From positions 52,031 through 116,030 of the forward strand of contig NZ_JBHULS010000005.1 of assembly GCF_042684585.1 (NCBI RefSeq): a stretch of DNA of 64,000 bases. The letters are read 5' to 3'. The notes below the pieces were generated by a model. The model was not told where the DNA came from, searched no databases, and was given only the letters and a program-made list of their open reading frames with translations. Both the position numbers and the translations under genes were made by a program. Positions within the stretch are counted from its first letter, which is position 1. Every line of letters begins with the position of its first letter. This document shows, one piece after another, positions 54,360-64,000 of the stretch. The DNA comes from Algorimicrobium sediminis (GTDB taxonomy: Bacteria > Bacteroidota > Bacteroidia > Flavobacteriales > Flavobacteriaceae).

Positions 54360-55310
54360 TTAATTGGTTTGTGCTTTTAAAATAGCAGCAACGGCTTGCC
54401 TATATTTTACGGGATTGGACGCTTTTTTAATGGCTTTATAGCTTTTTTGAGGATTGGAAGTTACTTGTGCAAAAAACTCCCAAAACCCCAACATTTTCAT
54501 TTTTATGGGTGTTGGGCCAGACAGGTAATCGTCGTACTGTTTGTAAATGCTATCGTGGAACTCCGAAAAAATATCCCACCTATTTGAAGGGTATTCGGTA
54601 GTATTGTTTTTAATCATACTTGGTAAAAACGGATCTGCAATTAATCCGCGCCCTATTAAAAAATGATTAATACTAGGAAACCGCTCTTTAATAGCCTTAA
54701 ATGCCGAAACACTTGTTATATCGCCGTTGTAATATAGTTTGTGTTTGGTACTTTTTACACACGCTTCAAAAGCATCCAAATCTACTGGGCCTTTGTACAG
54801 TTGTTTTCCAATTCGGGCATGAATAGCAATACTTTTAAGCGGATATTGATTTAGAATGGGGAAGGTTTCTAAAATTTCTTGTGCATTTTCGTAGCCCATT
54901 CTCATTTTCATAGAAACCACTATGTCGGTTTCATTATGTGCCCGATGTAAAATATCGTTTATTTTGGTAGGATTGCAAATTAGTCCAGAGCCCATACCAG
55001 ATTTTGTTACCATAGGATAAGGGCAGCCTAAATTCCAGTTTAGTTCTTTATAGCCAAGGCTTTGAACGTATTTAGCAACAAATAAAAACTCGTCTGCATT
55101 GTTGGTAATTACTTGCGGAATAACAGGTATCGTGCTGTTGTTTTCTGGCAGCAAATCTGTTTGGTAGGATTGTTTTATTTTAAGCTTCCCATTTAACCTA
55201 ATATAGGGAGCGTAAAAAGTATCTATACCGCCAAAATACTTATGGAACGCATTGCGAAACCTAAAGTCTGTAAAACCTTGTAAGGGCGATGAAAGTAATA
55301 TATTGGCCAT
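54360..55310 (-). CDS. tRNA-dihydrouridine synthase
   Basis: A 316-aa flavin enzyme: SPLQGFTDFRFRNAFHKYFGG at the start, the catalytic Cys in NWNLGCPYPMVTKSGMGSGL, and YNGDITSVSAFKAI in the FMN-binding barrel. It reduces uridines in the tRNA D-loop to dihydrouridine. Which subtype (DusB/DusC-like) cannot be settled by eye. A TATATTTG box lies 17 bp upstream. Confidence 0.9.
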   Translation of the reverse strand: MANILLSSPLQGFTDFRFRNAFHKYFGGIDTFYAPYIRLNGKLKIKQSYQTDLLPENNSTIPVIPQVITNNADEFLFVAKYVQSLGYKELNWNLGCPYPMVTKSGMGSGLICNPTKINDILHRAHNETDIVVSMKMRMGYENAQEILETFPILNQYPLKSIAIHARIGKQLYKGPVDLDAFEACVKSTKHKLYYNGDITSVSAFKAIKERFPSINHFLIGRGLIADPFLPSMIKNNTTEYPSNRWDIFSEFHDSIYKQYDDYLSGPTPIKMKMLGFWEFFAQVTSNPQKSYKAIKKASNPVKYRQAVAAILKAQTN

Positions 55311-55326
55311 ATTGCTGTTTGGTGCG

Positions 55327-55334
55327 CAAATATA
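55327..55334 (-). promoter_or_regulatory. -7 promoter box of the dihydrouridine synthase gene
   Basis: TATATTTG on the minus strand, giving a predicted leader of only about 10 nt. Confidence 0.5.
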
Positions 55335-55427
55335 GAATAATTAGTTTATGCTAGCTCCTACAGCATGGTATTTACATTGTTTAAAAATCGATGTTTCTTA
55401 AGGCTGTTTGTTAGGAGGTATTGGCTT

Positions 55428-56204
55428 TTAGTTTTGGGCGCTAAACAAACTTAAGTCTTTATTTTTTAGGGCTTTTTTCATTTGTTTATATCCAATTTCG
55501 TAAATGGCATCTACGCTTTTTTGGTTGAAAATTCCGTAGCGACTCAATTTTTTTGGTGCTATTAAAATATCACAATCTGTAAATTTCTTTTCATCGCTTC
55601 GTGCTATTCGTAAATGGATGGCACGTTCCACAACATTATAAAAATGTTTTAATTCGGCGTTTGAAACCGATTCAAAAAGGTTTAAATAAATACCAATTGT
55701 TTTTTGGCAGTCGTTTTTTACCAACTCTACGGGGAAATTATTTAGAACGCCACCATCTATATATAATTTATCGCCAATAGAAATAGGAGCAAACAAACCG
55801 GGGAAAGCAGACGAGGCTAAAACAGGTTTAATAAGTTGCCCGGAACTAAAAACTTCTAGTTTGCCGTCTGTTAAATTTGTGGCGGTAATGAACAATTTTT
55901 TTTTGAGCGCACTAAAATTGTCTTCTGGAAATTTAGCCGTAAAAAAATTAGCGTATTTTTCGGCATCTAAAAAACCAGGTTTATTAAGAGCGTATTTTTT
56001 ATAGTCCAATAACTGCACGGTTTTGAAAAAAGTAAGCATTTCTTCGCAACTGTACCCATATGCATATAAGGAACCTACTATAGCACCGGCACTAGCGCCT
56101 GCTATGTGTGTTGGATAAATATGATGTTCTTCCAGCGCTTTAATGGCGCCCACATGTGCCACGCCACGCATGCCACCTCCAGAAAGTGCTAATCCAATTG
56201 TCAT
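55428..56204 (-). CDS. Patatin-like phospholipase
   Basis: A 258-aa hydrolase: oxyanion loop GGGMRGVAHVGAI (residues 8-20), nucleophile GASAGAIVG (Ser38), and the Asp of the dyad in YIDGGVLNNFPVE. No signal peptide or outer-membrane barrel, so it is a short cytosolic RssA-like patatin that cleaves acyl esters of lipids. Confidence 0.93.
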   Translation of the reverse strand: MTIGLALSGGGMRGVAHVGAIKALEEHHIYPTHIAGASAGAIVGSLYAYGYSCEEMLTFFKTVQLLDYKKYALNKPGFLDAEKYANFFTAKFPEDNFSALKKKLFITATNLTDGKLEVFSSGQLIKPVLASSAFPGLFAPISIGDKLYIDGGVLNNFPVELVKNDCQKTIGIYLNLFESVSNAELKHFYNVVERAIHLRIARSDEKKFTDCDILIAPKKLSRYGIFNQKSVDAIYEIGYKQMKKALKNKDLSLFSAQN

Positions 56205-56308
56205 GTTTTGAAGTTAAAAGTTAGTAAAAAAAAAATAGTTGTAAAAAAACCGCCAATGCCCCAGGCTGGAAACTTTTAGTTATCTAGTTAATGTGTTTTA
56301 GTGCGCAT

Positions 56309-56776
56309 TTATTCTGTGCTTTTTTGGTGTCGCATTTTACCGGTAGTTTCGTAGATATTAATTTGAAAAATAATAGGTAAATTATATTTATTAATCTGAC
56401 TGGAAAACTCGTTTATAAAGTCCAATTTTCTGTGCTCTTTGTTAATAATTAAGTCTTTTACCCCTAATGAAAACTGGTGTAATTTGGCAAGCGCTTGGCT
56501 TCCTGAAAGCTCCTCATAAACGCCGTATGCCAGCACAGATTTCCAGTTATTTACCGAATCTATTTCGGTTACTAGAACCGAAACATCTTTATTTTCGCGC
56601 ATAGCCGAAATTTTATGGCCTTTGGCAGAATAGCCTATTAGTGCTTTGTTTTTAAGGTCGTAAAAATAGGTTATGGGCACTATATAGGGTTTATTGTTGT
56701 GTATATAGGATAGGTTGCCAATGTAATTGTTTGCTACTATTTGTTGGCGCTCTTGAACATCTAAATCTCGTATCAT
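56309..56776 (-). CDS. Pyridoxamine-phosphate-oxidase-like flavin protein
   Basis: A 155-aa split-barrel protein: IGNLSYIHNNKPYIVPITYFYDL and IGYSAKGHKISAMRENKDVSVLV follow the PNPOx-like pattern, and NWKSVLAYGVYEEL completes the barrel. Members bind FMN, F420 or haem; the specific role is unknown. Confidence 0.85.
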   Translation of the reverse strand: MIRDLDVQERQQIVANNYIGNLSYIHNNKPYIVPITYFYDLKNKALIGYSAKGHKISAMRENKDVSVLVTEIDSVNNWKSVLAYGVYEELSGSQALAKLHQFSLGVKDLIINKEHRKLDFINEFSSQINKYNLPIIFQINIYETTGKMRHQKSTE

Positions 56777-56969
56777 AATTTGTTTGGTTTTAATAAAGGT
56801 ATCTATTATTAAACCAATTTTGTATGATTAAAATCAGTTACCTTTATTTTGGGGTTAATAGCTGGTAGTTTTTGGGTTTTACCAAAAATGTAATTAAAAG
56901 TAAGAAGTATATACTATCTTTAAAAGCAAAATACGTTTTAATTTAGTGTTTTTAATGTAACCACCCAGT

Positions 56970-58199
56970 ATGCGTAGCTATTCTTTTTTTACCATTTTAC
57001 TTTTGTGTTTTGCTATTTTAGTGATAGATGTATTTGCATTTTATTGGCTTCAAATGGTTACAGAGCTCATTACCACAAAAGCTTTAGTGTGGGTAATAAA
57101 TGGCGCTTTTTGGATTTTTACTATTGGTTTAATTTCTGCTATTTTATTACTTAAAATCCGGTTGGATGCCGTTAATCCTATTAAAAAACAGCTTATTATT
57201 TCTTCACTTTATGGTTTAACCATTTCGTCGTTTATTCCTAAAATTATTTTTGTTGTGGGGTCTGCTGTTTTAAGTGCAACCAATTATGTGTTTTTAGATT
57301 CCAAATCGTTAGTAGTTGTGCCATTGCTAGCTTTAGCTTCTGGTGTGTTGCCTTTTTCTGTAATTGTATTTGGGATTTTAAAAACAGTTTATCGTTTTAA
57401 GGTGCATACCACAGAGGTGTCGCTTCCATTGTTGCCAAGTGCTTTTGATGGTTTTAAAATTGTGCAAATATCAGATATTCATATTGGCAGCTTTAATTTT
57501 CGGTATGCTATTTTGGAACGGGCCGTTAGGTTAATTAATAATTTGGAGCCCGATATAATTGTTTTTACTGGCGATTTGGTTAATAATTATGCTTGGGAAT
57601 TGCGCGGATGGGAAACTGTTTTTAATAAGTTGAAAGCAAAAAATGGCAAGTATGCTGTTTTGGGGAACCATGATTACGGCGATTATAGCAGTTGGGATTC
57701 CAAGGCAGCAAAGCAAGAGAATTTTTTGGCAATTAAAAACTTCTTTGCTAAAACAAATTTTACGCTGTTGTTAAATGAAGGACGGTTTATTGAAAAACAG
57801 ACAGATAAGCTAGCTATTTTGGGTGTTGAAAACTGGGGCATGCCGCCCTTTAAACAATACGGTAATTTAGGTGAGGCTTTGAAAGAAGTTTCGGAGGTTT
57901 CTATTAAAATTTTACTGTCCCATGATCCTTCGCATTGGAGCCAAGAGGTTGTGCCAAAAACCGATATTGCCTTAACGCTTTCGGGCCACACACATGGTAT
58001 GCAAGCAGGGATAAATGTAGGCACTAAAAAATGGAGTCCCATTCAATATAAATTTAAGCATTGGGCAGGTTTGTATAAAGAAGGAAACCAGTATTTACAT
58101 GTTAATCGCGGTTTAGGGTGGTTGGGTTTTCCTGGCAGGATTGGTATGCGACCAGAAATTACGTGTATTACATTGCGCAAACACGGGCGAAAACACTAA
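56970..58199 (+). CDS. Membrane metallophosphoesterase (YkuE-like)
   Basis: A 409-aa protein with about four N-terminal transmembrane helices (about 5-25, 38-62, 75-95 and 112-135) and a C-terminal phosphoesterase domain with QISDIHIGS (DxH), FTGDLVNN, LGNHDYG and LSGHTHG, the full metal-binding set. Substrates in this family include lipid phosphoesters such as UDP-diacylglucosamine; here unknown. Confidence 0.92.
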   Translation: MRSYSFFTILLLCFAILVIDVFAFYWLQMVTELITTKALVWVINGAFWIFTIGLISAILLLKIRLDAVNPIKKQLIISSLYGLTISSFIPKIIFVVGSAVLSATNYVFLDSKSLVVVPLLALASGVLPFSVIVFGILKTVYRFKVHTTEVSLPLLPSAFDGFKIVQISDIHIGSFNFRYAILERAVRLINNLEPDIIVFTGDLVNNYAWELRGWETVFNKLKAKNGKYAVLGNHDYGDYSSWDSKAAKQENFLAIKNFFAKTNFTLLLNEGRFIEKQTDKLAILGVENWGMPPFKQYGNLGEALKEVSEVSIKILLSHDPSHWSQEVVPKTDIALTLSGHTHGMQAGINVGTKKWSPIQYKFKHWAGLYKEGNQYLHVNRGLGWLGFPGRIGMRPEITCITLRKHGRKH

Positions 58200-58462
58200 A
58201 AAAATAGGTGTTTGGAATTGGTATTTTGAGAGCAAAAAATACTTATGGATGTTTTAAAACTAGGAAACACGAAATGGATGGCCACCTTTAAAAGGTTTCA
58301 ATGAATCTTTATAAAAAGCTTTCCTAGGTAGGGTTGTTACAAAATGTGTTTTGGATATTTTGGGCGATTTTTTAATGATTTTTAAGTACTCTAAGTAATG
58401 AGCAAGATTTATAAGTGCGTAATTTTCAAATTAACATGCCTTAAAAAGGCCGGTATATTTGT

Positions 58463-59503
58463 TTAGGTGTTGGACGCACTGGTTTTTCGAATAATTTTAA
58501 CAATACGATTAATAATAATTTCAGATAAATTCCATTGGTAACCATTAAAATCGGTTGTATTCATAAATTGAACTACTACCGTGTCAATATCCTCATGATA
58601 TTCCGCTAAACTTTGGTAGCCCACAACCAAACCACCATGATTGTATTTATAAGGATACAGTTCCTGTTCATTTGCATTAAAAACGGAGCCATCGTTTAAA
58701 GCGCGTAAAAAGATACCAACATCTTGTGCCGTGGCCAACATGCCATTTTCTTCGGTTTTAAAATCTTCAGTGTAGCCAACATAATAACCGCTCATAACAT
58801 CGTCTAAATTTACGTCGGTAAGTGAGAAAAATGTGTTGTGCAGGTTTAAAGGTATTAAAATTTTTTCTTTAATATATTCCTGGTGGTTATACCCTAATAC
58901 CGTATCCATTATGCGCCGGAGCAGCCAATAATTTGTATTAGAATATTGGTAACTCGTGTTTGGCTTGAAGCTAGCTGGTAATTCCAGAGCAAAATCGAGA
59001 GGCGTTTTTTGAGAATCTGTTTCTTTGTTCCAAAAATTGGGATTATCTGTATAATTAGGAATACCGGACCGGTGTTGTACCATCATTTTAAGCGTTATTT
59101 CGTCTGCATTGTCAATTTTATCTTTTAGTTCTGGTAAGTAATGGGTAAGTGTTTTATTTAAGAATAGACGTTTTTCTTTAGCCAATTTGGTTATGGCTAC
59201 CGCTGTGTATAATTTGCTAATACTGGCAATTTTAAACAAGGCATTTGGTTGAGCAGGAATTTGTTTGTCTCTATTGTTCCAGCCGCCAGTATAAAATGCG
59301 GGAGGTTTTCCGGCTTGATCTACAAAAACAATCATGCCATCAAAACCGTAATTAATAGCTTCGTTTACCTGATCTTGTACGGTATTTGGCAATGGAAGTA
59401 TCCAAGCTTTAACCAAAATCCATGGAACAAAAAATAGCGATATAGCCGTTGCTGTTAATAAAACAACTTGTGTCATTCTTTTAATTTTTTTGTTTTTTAT
59501 CAT
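58463..59503 (-). CDS. Serine hydrolase, beta-lactamase class C/PBP4* family
   Basis: A 346-aa protein with an N-terminal membrane anchor or signal (about 10-32). Catalytic SxxK reads SISK (FKIASISKLYTAVAI), YxN reads YSN (YQYSNTNYWLLRRIMD), and a HGG motif (YNHGGLVVGYQS) replaces KTG. Likely a periplasmic peptidase or esterase, not a true antibiotic resistance enzyme. Confidence 0.9.
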   Translation of the reverse strand: MIKNKKIKRMTQVVLLTATAISLFFVPWILVKAWILPLPNTVQDQVNEAINYGFDGMIVFVDQAGKPPAFYTGGWNNRDKQIPAQPNALFKIASISKLYTAVAITKLAKEKRLFLNKTLTHYLPELKDKIDNADEITLKMMVQHRSGIPNYTDNPNFWNKETDSQKTPLDFALELPASFKPNTSYQYSNTNYWLLRRIMDTVLGYNHQEYIKEKILIPLNLHNTFFSLTDVNLDDVMSGYYVGYTEDFKTEENGMLATAQDVGIFLRALNDGSVFNANEQELYPYKYNHGGLVVGYQSLAEYHEDIDTVVVQFMNTTDFNGYQWNLSEIIINRIVKIIRKTSASNT

Positions 59504-59942
59504 GAGTCAGTTATTTCAGAAAATTAGTGACTTGGTAAGTCGTGTTTTCAGGTTTAACGGGTGGGGTTTTTCTTTGTAACAGAACATCCTATTCACATGG
59601 AATACCTGCTTAACGGGTATAAAGTTAATTTTTTTATTTAGAAGCTATTGTTTTGCAAAGGTATGCGGCAGCAAGCTAGCTAATGGGGTTTTGGTATTAA
59701 TTGCAATTTAGTAGTGGCGCTAGTTTTGTTTTTGTGGGTGTTGATACTTCTACAAGGCAATTTTTTGTGTTTGCCGACTATAAATGTACTTAAAGTAAAA
59801 GTTAGTTTTAACCGTTAAGCGTAGTAAAGAAAAAAAACTAGTCCGCCGGATATTCTAATTTTTTTTAAAATTTTATTTGATCTCCTTTATTAAGCAGCGT
59901 AGTTAATTGGCTAATGCCTTCATAAGACGCAACGCAGAAAAT
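59504..59942. other. Intergenic region upstream of the serine hydrolase gene
   Basis: About 440 bp. TACCTTTG on the minus strand at 59656-59663 is the only promoter-like box, about 150 bp before the hydrolase start. No gene seen. Confidence 0.5.
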
Positions 59943-60479
59943 TTATTCAGCGTATTTTTTATAGGATTTTATTTTAGTTTTAAGTCTGGTGTTGAGGTAG
60001 TCGTTTTTATTTTTTAGCAGCGTGTTAATTAATTGCGCTTCTTTTAGGTAATTCTGTATTTTCTCCTTATTCCAGGACTTTGGTGGTTTTTGCAAGTTGG
60101 TAATTCTGTCGGCTAACTTAACGATTGCGACTTCTTTTTCTAGATGGTTAATGCGGGATAAACTATCCATCATTTTTTCTTCTTTAGTGTTTAGTTGGTT
60201 GTTTTTAGTTAGCGCTTGCACACCGCTGGCCACTTGTTGTCCAAAAAGTTCTTTAAGTTCGGAAAATTCAGTGTCGGTGTCCTCCAAAGTATCGTGAAGT
60301 AGCGCCAATTGTATGGCATAATTTAAATTAAAAACTTGGCTTGCCTTATGCGCTAAAATAACCTCCATGGCTACGTTGGATAAATGAAGTAGGTAATTAG
60401 CGCCAGTGCCTGGAACTTTTTGATTTTTATGTTTTTCTGCAGCAAACGAAATAGCTTTCTGATAAATGTCTTGTGTCAT
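59943..60479 (-). CDS. HD-domain phosphohydrolase (MESH1/SpoT-hydrolase-like)
   Basis: A 178-aa protein: AISFAAEKHKNQKVPGTGANYLLHLSNVAMEV, the HD pair in ALLHDTLEDTDTEF, and KLADRITNL further on. This is the small (p)ppGpp hydrolase type; no synthetase domain is present. It would lower the alarmone level or act on related nucleotides. Confidence 0.85.
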   Translation of the reverse strand: MTQDIYQKAISFAAEKHKNQKVPGTGANYLLHLSNVAMEVILAHKASQVFNLNYAIQLALLHDTLEDTDTEFSELKELFGQQVASGVQALTKNNQLNTKEEKMMDSLSRINHLEKEVAIVKLADRITNLQKPPKSWNKEKIQNYLKEAQLINTLLKNKNDYLNTRLKTKIKSYKKYAE

Positions 60480-60926
60480 TTTAAAGGATTTTAACTGTTG
60501 TTAATTAGGTATTTATTTTTTAGCTGTAACTGGAAAAATTACGATCTGTTAAGAGCTTGGTGAGCGTGTTTGTGGTGATTATTATTTTGAGGCTACTAGG
60601 GTTTTAGTATTTGGCGGTTGTGGTTATAAATTTGTATGCATGTTTTTTGCATAGGTTATTTTTGTGGCCCCGGGTTATTTCAAATTTGCTACGGTTTAGA
60701 ATATTAGTGGGTAGATGCTAAATAAAACAGTTTAATTGAATTGTTTTCTATTAGCTGTTCAATGTTTTTTATGTCCGTTTGTTCAATTTTTTTAAACTAG
60801 TAGCAAGTGGTGGTTGGGCCTTTTTTAAAAACCGAAGATAGCAAATAAAAATCGAAAAGAAAATCGGCTTTAACCCAGTGTAACCTATTGTTGCAACAAC
60901 TTTTGTAAGTGTGTTAAAACCAGTTG
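60480..60926. other. Intergenic region, no feature seen
   Basis: About 450 bp between the HD gene and an unknown membrane protein gene. No open frame, repeat or clear hairpin was found. Confidence 0.5.
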
Positions 60927-61598
60927 TTAGTTATTTATGGTGTTTTTCAATGCTTTGTTTAATTTTTTGATGTAGTCTTTTTGAAGGAGCAAATCATTTA
61001 TATTAGCCTCAAATGTTTTGGTTTTTTTTAATTTGGGAAACGATAGTTTGTTTTTAGCTAGTGAACTTGAAATTAAAATATTGAAGTAGTTATAATGTAG
61101 CATTATTTTTTGCACGATGTCGGTTTCAACAATGTGAAAGCCAATTTTTTCCGCTGTTCTTTTATTTAAAATGTAGCTTGTGCCTCGAATTTTAATGTTT
61201 TTATCATGTTTATGAGCTTCTATTAAATGCAATAGACCTTCCAAATACTGTTGGACTATAAAATTGGTTCTTTCTTTTCCGTTCAATTTTTTATCTATTA
61301 CAAAATAGTAATCAAATAAGGTGCCGCCATGAATTTTTATAAGTCCGTTTTTAGTTTTTTCAGCAATAAATAAGGGTGAATAATAAATCATTCGTCCACT
61401 TTTTTTCAAGGACGGCATATCAAAAAAAGGTGCAACGACAGATAAGGTTATGGTAACTGTTAAAATTCCAATTAAATATATTCCGGAATAAATGGCTATA
61501 ATAGCTGCAGTTAATATAATTAAAAAGGAACAAAGCGCTATGGTAATGAGGATTTTGTGTTGTTCTTTTTTAGGTTTATTATAAAATTTATGATTCAA
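60927..61598 (-). CDS. Unknown membrane protein, 223 aa
   Basis: Two close transmembrane helices (about residues 17-38 and 42-60), then a soluble domain of about 150 residues with a VDKKLNGKERTNFIVQQYLE stretch. No motif recognised. Single gene between two gaps. Confidence 0.65.
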   Translation of the reverse strand: MNHKFYNKPKKEQHKILITIALCSFLIILTAAIIAIYSGIYLIGILTVTITLSVVAPFFDMPSLKKSGRMIYYSPLFIAEKTKNGLIKIHGGTLFDYYFVIDKKLNGKERTNFIVQQYLEGLLHLIEAHKHDKNIKIRGTSYILNKRTAEKIGFHIVETDIVQKIMLHYNYFNILISSSLAKNKLSFPKLKKTKTFEANINDLLLQKDYIKKLNKALKNTINN

Positions 61599-61763
61599 TT
61601 TTTTTTGAAAGTGTTTTTTGCAGCAGTATTAATTTTGCTGTATTAGCTTATTTTTGTGGTTTAGGCCTGTAATGTAAAAAACAAAAGCTGAATTGACACG
61701 AGCCCAGCGAACTGGAGCAAGCAAAATTCAGGAGGATTTCCGGAAGTAAGCGCGTAGAAGCAA

Positions 61764-62891
61764 TTACTGATAGCCCTTGTTGCGCAATGGTTTTGTTTTA
61801 ACAATTGGTTTAATGCTTTTTTTTCGTTTTAAATTTAAAAAGTAACTTTCGTAGTATTTATATGAAACATGAGCTATAATAATGGTTAATGCTATTACGG
61901 ATAAATTTATACTAATGATATCGAATGTATTTTGAAATCCAAATTTAGAAATTACTTTTAAATAAATAAATCCTACCAATTGCATAATTATGGCATGATA
62001 CATATAAATACCATAGGATATTTTACCGAGATACTCCATGGTTTTATTCTGAAGAATTTTAATGGGTTTTGTAGCTAACACTGAAATTGTTAACCCAAAT
62101 ACTATGAAACTAAAAAGATTGTAAAAAAAAGGATTAAAATTATTTGTGAATATGCCTGTTGTGAAATACAGGATAACTACTATAAGTATGGGGTATTGGA
62201 GTTTTTTTATTAAAGTTTGGAATAAATTATGACTGTGTATTATAGCACATAAACCAGCAGACGAAAAATAAAAAAATAGCATGTTATATTTTTTTAGAAA
62301 AACTGCATATTCTGAAAAATAGATTAAAAAATAGATGGCTGTAAAAGCAACTAAAAACAATATTATTCTTTTTAACGGTAGTAACAGAAATACTGGGGCA
62401 ATGAATAAATAAAATTGCTCCTCAATACCAATGGACCATAAAATTTCTAATATTCCGCCAGGTGCGTAAGTGCTAAATATGTTTGCGAAAAAGGTGACGG
62501 ATAATAATATTCCAGTTAATAAGTTATAATTATTGTCAAATTCAAAACCAAAAAATGGCAAAACAAGTTGATAGTATAAAAAGCCAATAGTTAATACCAA
62601 ATAATATAAAGGAAAAATGCGTAAAATGCGTCTTTTATAGAAGCCTTTTAAGTTAATTGAATTGGTGTGTTTTTTTTCATCAAAAAGTTGTTTAATAATT
62701 AAAAAACCGCTTAAAGAAAAAAACATGTATACAGCCTCTGTTCCTTTATGAAAAATTGGAAGATCATTAAAAAATGGAAACCCTCTATTTTCACTAAATT
62801 GAGGGATATGAAATATAACTACCAATAAAGCTAAAATGAAACGAATGGGCGTTAAATTTGGGATGCGTTTAGATTCTTTTAAATTAGCCAT
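61764..62891 (-). CDS. Membrane acyltransferase, family 3 (OafA/ExoZ-like)
   Basis: A 375-aa protein with about ten transmembrane helices. N-terminal IPNLTPIRFILALLVVIFHI carries the family's R/H pair, and FYKRRILRIFPLYYLVL and WSIGIEEQFYLF (the conserved SxxxEEQFY) follow. It O-acylates extracytoplasmic sugars such as O-antigen or exopolysaccharide. Confidence 0.93.
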   Translation of the reverse strand: MANLKESKRIPNLTPIRFILALLVVIFHIPQFSENRGFPFFNDLPIFHKGTEAVYMFFSLSGFLIIKQLFDEKKHTNSINLKGFYKRRILRIFPLYYLVLTIGFLYYQLVLPFFGFEFDNNYNLLTGILLSVTFFANIFSTYAPGGILEILWSIGIEEQFYLFIAPVFLLLPLKRIILFLVAFTAIYFLIYFSEYAVFLKKYNMLFFYFSSAGLCAIIHSHNLFQTLIKKLQYPILIVVILYFTTGIFTNNFNPFFYNLFSFIVFGLTISVLATKPIKILQNKTMEYLGKISYGIYMYHAIIMQLVGFIYLKVISKFGFQNTFDIISINLSVIALTIIIAHVSYKYYESYFLNLKRKKSIKPIVKTKPLRNKGYQ

Positions 62892-63054
62892 TAATGGTTC
62901 TTTAATAAATAGTGCCTAACAGACATGTACAGCGTTTAGTTGCATATTTTAATTTATAAAATTAGCAAATAATTCCCGAGCAAAGAAAGTAGGCTAGAAT
63001 TTTTGTAAGTAGGCGAGGGATAGCCAGTATTTATAAGTGGTGTAGTAGCCCCAG

Positions 63055-63780
63055 TTATTTTAGTTTTTCAATAATCTTAATGATGTCATTTCCTTCTCCC
63101 ATTTTCAATTCTTCTCCTTCTTTGCTCTCATATGGGATTCCACCTTTTACATATTTTAAGACTCCATTTTTATCTAAAAACAAATTCATAGGATACGCTT
63201 GAATGCCTAATTGGTTAATAAATTCTTTAGCATTAATTAGATGTTCAAATTCAAATGGATGCTTTTTAAGAAACTTTTGAACAGCTTCTTTTTTCTCATA
63301 TGTAATGGAAATAAAATTAAAGTCGTCTTTGTACTTTTCTTTTATTTTATTTAGGACGGGCATTTCGTCAATACAAGGCGCGCATCTTGTAAACCAAAAA
63401 TTAATCATAGTTGGTTTCCCTTTTAATTTTTCTGAATCAAAGTTTTTATCCGCTAGTGTGTTTAAGTCAAATTTTGGAAATTCCTTGTTTTTGTAATCAG
63501 ATAATGGTCCAGAATTTATTAGATTATCAGACTTTTTATCACTAATTGCAAAGGTTATTCTCGAAATTATAGAATCTTTTTTGATTTCTGTGTCATTTAT
63601 GGTTAAACTACCATATAATTGTTTTCCCATTACGTCACTCATTTTAGCAACTTGGTCAGATAGTATTTTATTCGCTTCGGCTTTTGTAATCCGGTTTTTT
63701 CCGTCAGTTGTGTAGTAAGTTGTTTGAGAAAATGACGTAATAGAAATTAAAAAAAATAATGTTATTATTAAATGTTTCAT
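63055..63780 (-). CDS. TlpA-like periplasmic thioredoxin
   Basis: A 241-aa protein with a signal peptide (MKHLIITLFFLISITSFS) and a C-terminal redoxin domain: MINFWFTRCAPCIDEMPVLN holds the CxxC (CAPC), and IQAYPMNLFLDKNG the cis-Pro loop. The N-terminal about 85 residues are a Bacteroidetes-type extension. It would handle thiols in the periplasm. Confidence 0.88.
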   Translation of the reverse strand: MKHLIITLFFLISITSFSQTTYYTTDGKNRITKAEANKILSDQVAKMSDVMGKQLYGSLTINDTEIKKDSIISRITFAISDKKSDNLINSGPLSDYKNKEFPKFDLNTLADKNFDSEKLKGKPTMINFWFTRCAPCIDEMPVLNKIKEKYKDDFNFISITYEKKEAVQKFLKKHPFEFEHLINAKEFINQLGIQAYPMNLFLDKNGVLKYVKGGIPYESKEGEELKMGEGNDIIKIIEKLK

Positions 63781-64000
63781 ATTTTGGGTGTATTATACTG
63801 AAATAGGTTGACCATTTTTTTGTTAATTTTTGTGTTCAAACTATTTTTTTTAGCCGTTTGGAAGGCAAAAAACAGTTTGAACTAGGTCGTTTTTTAAATT
63901 GTTAATTCAAGTAAATTTACTTTATTTTTTCGATACGATTTATATTTAATGTTAGGATTGTTATGCACCTCAAAAGGTTTTCTTAAATCAAGGCTAAAAT
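63781..64000. other. Right edge, no gene seen
   Basis: AT-rich upstream region of the thioredoxin gene; no open frame or clear promoter box was found. Confidence 0.5.

Noticed and set aside
58463..59503. Antibiotic-resistance beta-lactamase
   Set aside because: The sequence is closer to the PBP4*/esterase-like family, with a HGG motif instead of KTG and a membrane anchor.

Overview
The window is chromosomal DNA of a gliding marine-type bacterium of the Bacteroidetes, most likely family Flavobacteriaceae. The signs are a gldK-gldL-gldM-gldN block at the left edge, Bacteroidetes-type promoter boxes (TAnnTTTG), tRNA without an encoded CCA end, an AT-rich composition, and families such as DUF983, CPXCG and DUF3871 proteins.

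Layout. Positions 1-8830 hold the end of the type IX secretion/gliding operon (gldK partial, gldL, gldM, gldN), a FAD oxidoreductase, a DUF983 protein, an ABC-F ATPase, a secreted leucine-rich-repeat protein and a small zinc-ribbon protein. At 8951-9023 lies the initiator tRNA-fMet gene. A 73-bp exact copy of most of it occurs at 27773-27845, and the 18.8 kb between them is an integrated genomic island. It begins with a tyrosine recombinase and carries an SF2 helicase-like protein, a phage-type P-loop ATPase, a DUF3871 protein, a RadC-like protein, a DUF3127 SSB-like protein, two XRE regulators and several unknown small genes. Its cargo looks like defence: a type III restriction-modification operon (XRE-mod-CBS/HEPN-res, minus strand) that converges on a 1074-aa protein with a predicted Mrr-like nuclease N-terminus and a helical-repeat body. 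No relaxase, conjugation or virion genes are visible.

Positions 28144-33682 are a stress-flavoured minus-strand group: DsbA-like, universal stress protein, MscS channel, SDR and a bacterial eRF1-like (baeRF) protein. Positions 34028-40320 form a tight eight-gene minus-strand biosynthetic operon: FAD oxidoreductase, methyltransferase, type III polyketide synthase, FabL-like enoyl reductase, FabZ-like dehydratase, ketosynthase, acyl carrier protein and phosphopantetheinyl transferase. It probably builds a dedicated acyl chain that the type III PKS turns into an alkylresorcinol or pyrone lipid, which is then methylated and oxidised. katG, a monooxygenase fused to a DnaJ-type zinc motif, and an ABC exporter follow.

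Positions 46876-53293 look like a damage-response unit. A LexA-like S24 regulator translationally coupled to an exonuclease/GIY-YIG nuclease diverges from dinB-dnaE, with a large symmetric operator between them. The rest (53333-63780) is housekeeping and envelope genes: Sua5, dihydrouridine synthase, patatin, PNPOx-like protein, metallophosphoesterase, serine hydrolase, HD hydrolase, an unknown membrane protein, an acyltransferase and a TlpA-like thioredoxin.

The best candidates for something new are the CBS/HEPN gene embedded between mod and res, the neighbouring Mrr-like nuclease/repeat protein, and the type III PKS operon with its own fatty-acid-type enzymes. All functions are read from motifs by eye; no database search was run.
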